From Actinomycetota bacterium (lineage in GTDB: Bacteria; Actinomycetota; Acidimicrobiia; Acidimicrobiales; Ilumatobacteraceae): a stretch of 64,000 nucleotides of DNA. Shown here piece by piece: positions 57,913 through 64,000 of this stretch (position 1 is its first letter; every line of letters starts with the position of its first letter). The stretch spans positions 1 through 64,000 of the forward strand of contig WLHL01000003.1 of the NCBI GenBank assembly GCA_009702755.1. Direction: 5' to 3'. A model generated the notes under the pieces. That model made no database searches, was not told the origin of the DNA, and worked only from the letters and a program-made list of their open reading frames with translations. Both the position numbers and the translations under genes were made by a program.

Positions 57913-58254
57913 GTGCCATTCACCACAGACCCCGTCATCAGACCATGGGATACCCATGCTTCTGACACCCAGGTGGCTGAACCCGATGTTCACGAGACGA
58001 CAGAAACTGATCTTCCGTGGATTGTTCTGGTCTGGAATGACCCCATCAACCTGATGTCGTACGTCTCTTTCGTTTTCCAGAAACTTTTCGGTTATTCAAA
58101 GGAAAAGGCTGACCTGTTGATGCTGGATGTTCATGAGAAAGGCCGCGCGGTCGTCTCTAGTGGCACACGCGAGCACGCTGAAATTGATGTCTTTCGTCTG
58201 CATGAGCACGGTTTGTGGGCAACCATGCAGAAGGACTCACAGAAGGATTCATGA
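57913..58254 (+). CDS. clpS: ATP-dependent Clp protease adaptor ClpS
   Basis: [60 protein letters not shown] start. Confidence 0.95.
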   Translation: MPFTTDPVIRPWDTHASDTQVAEPDVHETTETDLPWIVLVWNDPINLMSYVSFVFQKLFGYSKEKADLLMLDVHEKGRAVVSSGTREHAEIDVFRLHEHGLWATMQKDSQKDS

Positions 58255-58736
58255 GAAAGCGCAAGAAAACCGGGCCTGTTGAGGCACTAGGCGATGGTGT
58301 CTTTCGCATCAACCTGACCGACTCCGAACGCGAAACGATGCTCGCTTTTGTGGATCAGTTGGAAGAAGTTCTGACCGCCGAGCACACAGACCCTCGCCTG
58401 CGCCGTCTCTTTCCCACCGCATATCACGAGAACCCCGACCTTGATGCTGAATATCAGGGCTACATGCGCGACGAACTCAGCGCATCGCGAGCCTCATCGA
58501 TCGCGACCGTGCGAGAGGTCCTCGGTACTCAGGAGCCCATTTCTGAGGCCCAGCTGTATGCGTTCATGATGGTGCTCAACAGCCTGAGATTGGTGCTGGG
58601 CACGCTCTTGGGAGTTTCTGAGGACGAAGACACTGACGATATTGAAGACGACGACCCCACTTTTGGTCAGGCTCAGCTGTATGGATATTTGGGCTGGTTA
58701 CTGGAATGGACAGTTGACACGTTGTCTAACGGCTGA
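58251..58736 (+). CDS. DUF2017 family protein
   Basis: Follows clpS with ATGA overlap as in many actinobacteria; [20 protein letters not shown]...[14 protein letters not shown]. Confidence 0.8.
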   Translation: MRKRKKTGPVEALGDGVFRINLTDSERETMLAFVDQLEEVLTAEHTDPRLRRLFPTAYHENPDLDAEYQGYMRDELSASRASSIATVREVLGTQEPISEAQLYAFMMVLNSLRLVLGTLLGVSEDEDTDDIEDDDPTFGQAQLYGYLGWLLEWTVDTLSNG

Positions 58737-58812
58737 AAGTCCCTAGATTCAAGGGGCGCATTAGCGCACTCCTGCCGATAGTGTTTTATTGCTCTCAACC
58801 GGAGTCGTTCTA

Positions 58813-58885
58813 GCCCCCATCGTCTAGTGGCCTAGGACACCACCCTTTCAAGGTGGCGGCACGGGTTCGAATCCCGTTGGGGGTG
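58813..58885 (+). tRNA. tRNA-Glu (TTC)
   Basis: GCCCCCATCGTCTAGTGGCCTAGGACACCACCCTTTCAAGGTGG...GGGTTCGAATCCCGTTGGGGGTG. Confidence 0.96.
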
Positions 58886-58910
58886 CAAAGTGACCAAGTG
58901 GTTTCCACTA

Positions 58911-58984
58911 GGTCCCGTGGTGAAGTTGGAGTTCACGCCGGCCTGTCAAGCCGGAGGTCGCGGGTTCGAGTCCCGTCGGGACCG
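58911..58984 (+). tRNA. tRNA-Asp (GTC)
   Basis: GGTCCCGTGG...CCGGCCTGTCAAGCCGG...GGGTTCGAGTCCCGTCGGGACCG. Confidence 0.95.
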
Positions 58985-59044
58985 CCATCAATGGCGGATC
59001 GTCATTGTCTTGTTGATCAGCCGGAGCAATCCGGCGGTCTGCAC

Positions 59045-59120
59045 GGTCGAGTAGCTCAGTTGGCAGAGCACACGCCTGAAAAGCGTGGGGTCACCGGATC
59101 GACGCCGGTCTCGACCACCA
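59045..59120 (+). tRNA. tRNA-Phe (GAA), CCA encoded
   Basis: GGTCGAGTAGCTCAGTTGGCAGAGCACACGCCTGAAAAGCGTGGGGTCACCGGATCGACGCCGGTCTCGACCACCA. Confidence 0.95.
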
Positions 59121-59123
59121 TCT

Positions 59124-59150
59124 ACGACGACCTTCGGGTCGTCGTTTTTG
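59124..59150 (+). terminator. Rho-independent terminator after tRNA cluster
   Basis: acgacgacc-ttcg-ggtcgtcgttttt hairpin plus T-run. Confidence 0.85.
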
Positions 59151-59151
59151 T

Positions 59152-59970
59152 TTACTTGGAGTCGCTGAGACGAACCAGTGTTTCTTGCGCCACCGTCGCA
59201 ACATGTGTTCCATCTTCAGCGAACACGTACCCGAAGGCCAGACCGCGGCTGTTGCGATACGAATGACAGTTCATTTCGTACAAATGCCACTTGCTCGAAT
59301 CAATATCGCGATGAAACCAAATCGTGTGATCAAGGCTTGCTGAGAAGAACGCGTTCTCTACGTTCCACTTCTTGCGCAATTCCGGAACGCCACGAATGAC
59401 GGCACCCGTTGGCAAGTCGTCGGACAAATACGCCAATGCACACCGGTGCATGAGTTGATCGTCGCCAAAGTCTTCCTTTGTGCGATACCAACTCATCAGT
59501 CGTCCCGAACCATCACGAGCATCTTTCGAAATGAAGTCGAAAGGAATTTCACGCTGCTCAATGTGTGGCGACCACGTATCTGTCGGTGCGAGATCATCAG
59601 GACGAGGAATATCCGATGGCATTGACACCACTGTCACTTCTGCCGATGGTTCTGGCAGTTGATAGCTGGCTTCCAAGTTCAAGATGGCGCCATTTGATTG
59701 ACGTGCGACAACTCGACGTGTGGAGAAACTACGGCCATTGCGAATTCGATCAACTTCGTAACGCACTGTTTCGGTGTTGTCACCACGTCGAATGAAGTAC
59801 GCACGAACAGAGTGAGGAAGAAAACCTTCTTCAACAGTGTGTGATGCAGCACGTAACGATTGCGCAACGATGTGTCCGCCATACAAGCCGCCCCAGGGAT
59901 ACGCGAATCCTTCGCCCACCATGACATCCGTGCCATGGTCCGTGAGTTCAAACAGTTGTGCAATACCCAT
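59152..59970 (-). CDS. Acyl-CoA thioesterase II (TesB-like)
   Basis: GGLYGGHIVAQSLRAASHTVEEGFLPHSVRAYFIRRGD...SLDHTIWFHRDIDSSKWHLYEMNCHSYRNSRGLAFGYVFAEDGTHVATVAQETLVR. Confidence 0.93.
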   Translation of the reverse strand: MGIAQLFELTDHGTDVMVGEGFAYPWGGLYGGHIVAQSLRAASHTVEEGFLPHSVRAYFIRRGDNTETVRYEVDRIRNGRSFSTRRVVARQSNGAILNLEASYQLPEPSAEVTVVSMPSDIPRPDDLAPTDTWSPHIEQREIPFDFISKDARDGSGRLMSWYRTKEDFGDDQLMHRCALAYLSDDLPTGAVIRGVPELRKKWNVENAFFSASLDHTIWFHRDIDSSKWHLYEMNCHSYRNSRGLAFGYVFAEDGTHVATVAQETLVRLSDSK

Positions 59971-60359
59971 TATTCAGAAATTCGAATGATGGAGAGAACC
60001 TCTTCGGTGATGTGGCTCTCGATCTCAAAATCACCGGCTTCATCAGCAATAAAGCTGATAACTCCCTTTTCACCTTTTGGTAAATCTCCGGTTGTGAGGT
60101 CATACCCATGAAGATGCACTTCATCGTCTGCATTGGGGTTCACGATGGTTAGTTCAACATTGGAACCTTTTGTAAACGAAACGATGTTCTTGGCGCCAGA
60201 GTTCTCACCGACGGTCAACGTGAAAGTCTCCGTGTTCGACTCATCAGATGAATTTGTAGCGACGGTTGTTGGCGCTACTGACGTTGAGTCAGTTGTGGTT
60301 GCATCACCACAGGATGACAACGCGAATACTGCGAGAGCAGCAAAAGCAATCTTCTTCAT
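59970..60359 (-). CDS. Small cupredoxin-like lipoprotein
   Basis: Lipobox ALSSCG; Ser/Thr linker; DDEVHLHGYDLTTGDLPKGEKGVISFIADEAGDFEIESH. Confidence 0.6.
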   Translation of the reverse strand: MKKIAFAALAVFALSSCGDATTTDSTSVAPTTVATNSSDESNTETFTLTVGENSGAKNIVSFTKGSNVELTIVNPNADDEVHLHGYDLTTGDLPKGEKGVISFIADEAGDFEIESHITEEVLSIIRISE

Positions 60360-60409
60360 CTGTCCATTCTTTCAGAACTGTTCAAACGCAAAGAAAGTCA
60401 CTGCTGTGA

Positions 60410-61003
60410 CTATGAACCGAAATCGAAGCCCAAATCTTCTGCTGTGAGAAGTGGGACAAATGTAAGTCCCGCTTCTTTCGCCATGGCTCCGCATGTGCCG
60501 CCTCTGTCCACAATCACTGTGATGAGAACCGGGTCAGCACCGAATGCTCGAACAACTTCGACGGCCTCGAGTGGACTGGTTCCACGAGTCACGGTGTCTT
60601 CGGTGATGACAACTTTGTCGCCCACCTGTAATGCCCCAGCAATGCGGCCAGTGACACCATGGTCTTTTGCTTCTTTGCGCACACTGAAGCTTCGGAGATT
60701 TCTTCCCTGTGTTGCAGCTATGGCCGCAATGCCGTACGCCACCGGATCAGCACCCATTGTCAGCCCACCAATGGCAGTGACGTCACTAGGAATTACATCT
60801 AGAGCGGCCTGCGCGACCAACAACATTCCGTCGGGGCGACACATTGTTTGTTTTGTGTCGAGAAACCACGTGCTCTTGCGCCCGGATTTCAAGGTGAAGT
60901 CACCAGTTTTCACGGAGTACTGAAATACGTGATCGCGCAATTTCGCCAGTGTGGGAGACAGTTCACGAAGGCCAGTCGGTGTGTGCGGATACAAGTTCGT
61001 CAT
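60410..61003 (-). CDS. pyrE: Orotate phosphoribosyltransferase
   Basis: FTLKSGRKSTWFLDTKQTMC...AIGGLTMGADPVAYGIAA...GDKVVITEDTVTRGTSPLEAVEVVRAFGADPV. Confidence 0.92.
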   Translation of the reverse strand: MTNLYPHTPTGLRELSPTLAKLRDHVFQYSVKTGDFTLKSGRKSTWFLDTKQTMCRPDGMLLVAQAALDVIPSDVTAIGGLTMGADPVAYGIAAIAATQGRNLRSFSVRKEAKDHGVTGRIAGALQVGDKVVITEDTVTRGTSPLEAVEVVRAFGADPVLITVIVDRGGTCGAMAKEAGLTFVPLLTAEDLGFDFGS

Positions 61004-61115
61004 TGCATGCGACACTAGTAGCGACATCAAACTATTTGAGGCTTGCAACCAATAAATACATTAAAGTTGCGCAATAAAACTTACGACTAGGAATCTTCAT
61101 TAGTAAGTAGTTACT

Positions 61116-61553
61116 GTGGAGAAGAGAGTTGATATGGCTACCAAAAAGAGTTCCCCCAAAACATCCACAATGAGCGCTTCTCACAAGAACGCTCTTGCTA
61201 ATGGGCGCACCGAGGGACGTGTCATTCGCGAGTATCTCGAGATTGTGGAAGCCATCAAACCAAAGCGCGGACGTCGTCGCACTCCCGAGTCAATTACGAA
61301 GCGCCTGGCCGTTATTGCAACCGAACTGAAGACGGCCGACCCTGTCACCAAAGTGCGCCTCATTCAAGAGCGCCTCAACTTGCGGACAGAACTCGCCGGC
61401 ATGAAGACAAAGACTGAAGTCGGTACCGCAGAAGCTCGTTTCATCAAAGTGGCGCGTTCATTCAGCGTGCGTAACGAGATCACCTACGACGCATGGCGTG
61501 AGTTTGGCGTGACGCCAGCAGTGCTCAAGCGCGCTGGTATCGAGCGCGATTAA
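61116..61553 (+). CDS. Hypothetical small basic protein
   Basis: 145 aa, GTG start; Lys/Arg-rich IKPKRGRRRTPESITKRLAVI. Confidence 0.65.
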   Translation: MEKRVDMATKKSSPKTSTMSASHKNALANGRTEGRVIREYLEIVEAIKPKRGRRRTPESITKRLAVIATELKTADPVTKVRLIQERLNLRTELAGMKTKTEVGTAEARFIKVARSFSVRNEITYDAWREFGVTPAVLKRAGIERD

Positions 61554-62858
61554 CTACTGAGCCGCATTCAGGGCGTCAACTGCCCTGCCTGCATGTTGCA
61601 AGACACGATCAAGGTCAAACGCAGCATCAATGAGTGATGCATCAAGTGTGACTGCTTTGTCGGCAACCAAAACATCGCGCAATGGCGTCGACGTTTCAAT
61701 AGCTGTTCGTGCTGCACTCTGAACAATGCGATACGCATCATCACGAGTCATTCCTGATTCCACCAGTGCGAGAAGAATCGATTGCGAGAACACCACGCCG
61801 TGTAAAGAATTCAGATTCTTGACCATCTGATCGGTATCAACTTCAAGATTTCCCAGCAAGCGCGACATTCGCTTCACCATGTACAGCGCAAGCGATGCGG
61901 AATCAGGAAGCACGATTCGTTCTGCGGATGAGTGTGAGATGTCACGTTCATGCCATAGCGGCACATCTTGCAATCCCACTTGTGCATTGGCACGCAACAC
62001 ACGTGACAAGCCTGTAATTGTTTCAGCACTAATCGGGTTGCGCTTGTGTGGCATCGCACTAGAACCCTTTTGTCCGGCACTAAAGCCTTCACGTACTTCA
62101 TTAACTTCTGTGCGCTGAAGATGCCGAAGTTCTACTGCGATTGTTTCCAACGTTGTACCGATACTTGCGCAGGCATACAGGAATTCAGCATGGCGATCGC
62201 GCGAGACCACTTGTGTTGCAGGCACTGGCACAAGCCCAAGTCGCTGTGCAACAGCTGCTTCTACTGCGGGTGAAATATTGGAATACGTTCCGACTGCACC
62301 CGACAGCTTGCAAACCGAAATATTGGTTGCGGCATGACGCAAGCGATCACGATCGCGCAACAACTGCAATCCGAATAACGCAATCTTGGCACCGAATGTC
62401 GTTGGCTCTGCATGAATGCCGTGCGTACGACCGATCATTGCTGATCCACGATGATCCGTTGCCATCTTTGTCACCACACCCACAAGGTCGGTGAGTGCTG
62501 CATCAATCAATTGACATGCATCACGCAGTGCCCAGCACAATCCGGTGTCCACAACATCGGTACTGGTGAGTCCGTAGTGAATCCATGATCCGGCGGGCGA
62601 ACCAATCGCTGCCTGCACCACATCAACAAACGCAGCAACATCATGATTCGTGATTGCTTCACGCGCTTCTACTTCTGCAACAAATGCATCTGTGATCGCC
62701 GGCGCATTGGAACGACATGCTTTCGCCGCATCTGCTGGCACGACACCTGCTTCAGCCATTGCTTCAGCGACGCACAACTCAATCTCGAGCCACCGCGACA
62801 TCTTCCCCACTTCGGAGAACAGTGCATCGGTTTCAGGAGTTGAGTAACGCTGAATCAT
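61554..62858 (-). CDS. purB: Adenylosuccinate lyase
   Basis: IHYGLTSTDVVDTGLCW, MIGRTHGIHAEPTTFG, signature GSSAMPHKRNPISAE. Confidence 0.97.
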   Translation of the reverse strand: MIQRYSTPETDALFSEVGKMSRWLEIELCVAEAMAEAGVVPADAAKACRSNAPAITDAFVAEVEAREAITNHDVAAFVDVVQAAIGSPAGSWIHYGLTSTDVVDTGLCWALRDACQLIDAALTDLVGVVTKMATDHRGSAMIGRTHGIHAEPTTFGAKIALFGLQLLRDRDRLRHAATNISVCKLSGAVGTYSNISPAVEAAVAQRLGLVPVPATQVVSRDRHAEFLYACASIGTTLETIAVELRHLQRTEVNEVREGFSAGQKGSSAMPHKRNPISAETITGLSRVLRANAQVGLQDVPLWHERDISHSSAERIVLPDSASLALYMVKRMSRLLGNLEVDTDQMVKNLNSLHGVVFSQSILLALVESGMTRDDAYRIVQSAARTAIETSTPLRDVLVADKAVTLDASLIDAAFDLDRVLQHAGRAVDALNAAQ

Positions 62859-64000
62859 GAACGAACCACCATCGCATCTCGGGAAGGACCAGTGCCCACC
62901 ATCGTGACAGGAATTCCCGTCTCACGTTCCACAATGGCAACTAGGCGTTGCGCGCTCTCGGGTAATGCATCAAAAGAAGTAATTCCTTCTGTGCTGCTCT
63001 TCCAACCCGGCAGTGTTTCCCACACTGGTTCCACTTGAGCGAGGCGCTCCACAGTGTCCGGATAGTTCTTCACAATTTCGCCATTGATTTTGTAACCAAC
63101 ACACACCTTGACTTCATCAAAGGTGTCAAGAACATCCAACTTGGTGAGGGCAATTTCAGTTAAGGAATTCAGGCGCATTGCGTGACGAAGCATCACTGTG
63201 TCGAGCCATCCTGTGCGACGGCGACGACCGGTGACAGTGCCGTACTCTCGGCCGATGTCAACGAGTGCTTCGCCGAGTGCATCAGTGAGCTCGCTAGGGA
63301 AAGGTCCCATTCCCACACGTGTTGTGTACGCCTTTGCAATTCCGACAACACGATCAATGTGGCGTGGTCCGAGACCAGAACCCACTGCAGCGCCACCACT
63401 CGTGGGGTTCGAAGAAGTGACGTACGGGTATGTTCCGTGATCAACGTCAAGGAATGTTGCTTGTGCACCTTCCAACAGAATGTGTTCACCTTTTTCACGT
63501 GCATCGTGCAATAGGTTCACGGTGTCAGCAACATACGGAACAAGTCGTGCTGCATAGGCCACAAACTCTGCAACAACTTGTTCGACATCAAAAGTGTCGC
63601 CACCGATGTCGCTCACTTCACGACGAGCAGCAGTTGCTCGCTCACGCACTTTTGTTTCAAACGTTGCGGCGTTGAGAACTTCGCCCACGCGAATACCTGA
63701 ACGCTTGACCTTGTCAACGTACGCAGGTCCGATGCCCTTCAACGTTGTTCCAATCTTTCCGTCACCACGAGCAGCTTCGAGAGCAGCGTCGATGGCTTGA
63801 TGCCACGGGAAGATGAGGTGCGCCAGGCTCGACACTTTCAAACGTGCAGTGGAGATTCCACGAGATTCAAGCGAATCAATTTCTTTGAAGAGTGTGGGGA
63901 GGTCAACAACAACTCCGTTGCCAATCACTGGCGTGACGGTGTCATAGAAGACGCCACTGGGCGTCAACTGCAAAGCGTATTTTTGGTCGCCAATAACAAC
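62855..64000 (-). CDS. purA: Adenylosuccinate synthetase (5' end beyond window)
   Basis: GDQKYALQLTPSGVFYDTVTPVIGNGVVVD; GTTLKGIGPAYVDK; TTRVGMGPFPSEL; RTGWLDTVMLRHA; frame open to window end. Confidence 0.96.
   Translation of the reverse strand, partial: VVIGDQKYALQLTPSGVFYDTVTPVIGNGVVVDLPTLFKEIDSLESRGISTARLKVSSLAHLIFPWHQAIDAALEAARGDGKIGTTLKGIGPAYVDKVKRSGIRVGEVLNAATFETKVRERATAARREVSDIGGDTFDVEQVVAEFVAYAARLVPYVADTVNLLHDAREKGEHILLEGAQATFLDVDHGTYPYVTSSNPTSGGAAVGSGLGPRHIDRVVGIAKAYTTRVGMGPFPSELTDALGEALVDIGREYGTVTGRRRRTGWLDTVMLRHAMRLNSLTEIALTKLDVLDTFDEVKVCVGYKINGEIVKNYPDTVERLAQVEPVWETLPGWKSSTEGITSFDALPESAQRLVAIVERETGIPVTMVGTGPSRDAMVVRS

Noticed and set aside
1-64000. CRISPR arrays, insertion sequences, integrases, prophage or defence islands
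   Set aside because: No regularly spaced repeat-spacer array, transposase, integrase or phage structural genes seen; the only clear tandem DNA repeat is the 3 x 24 bp element at 6901-6972.

Overview
Chromosomal window from an actinobacterium; the gene set (WhiB, F420-dependent LLM oxidoreductase, SARP/BTAD protein, ClpS-DUF2017, caa3 oxidase with fused cytochrome c) suggests an Acidimicrobiia-like lineage, but taxonomy was not tested. Most of it is ordinary housekeeping and acyl-CoA metabolism: recR, dnaX, rmuC, msrA, map, coaA, dut, orn, serS, pdxH, pyrE, purB, purA, tRNAs and SRP RNA. The most unusual region is 48.3-57.9 kb, a cytochrome oxidase cluster on the minus strand. A complete canonical caa3 oxidase (ctaC/D/E/F, ctaG, ctaB) is preceded in the same gene string by a second 'shadow' set: a CoxI-like protein that appears to have lost the heme and CuB ligand motifs, a CoxIII-like protein that has lost its signature His/Asp residues, and a membrane protein with a cupredoxin-like tail that has no visible copper site. 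Other points of interest: three tandem 24-bp repeats upstream of crotonyl-CoA carboxylase/reductase that also encode an out-of-frame proline-proline leader ORF overlapping the ccr start; a Tad pilus locus ending in a membrane-anchored SARP/BTAD regulator; a CLC-F-like fluoride exchanger; and a probable 3' remnant of a carotenoid oxygenase gene. All calls come from reading the sequence and ORF track by eye; no database search was run.
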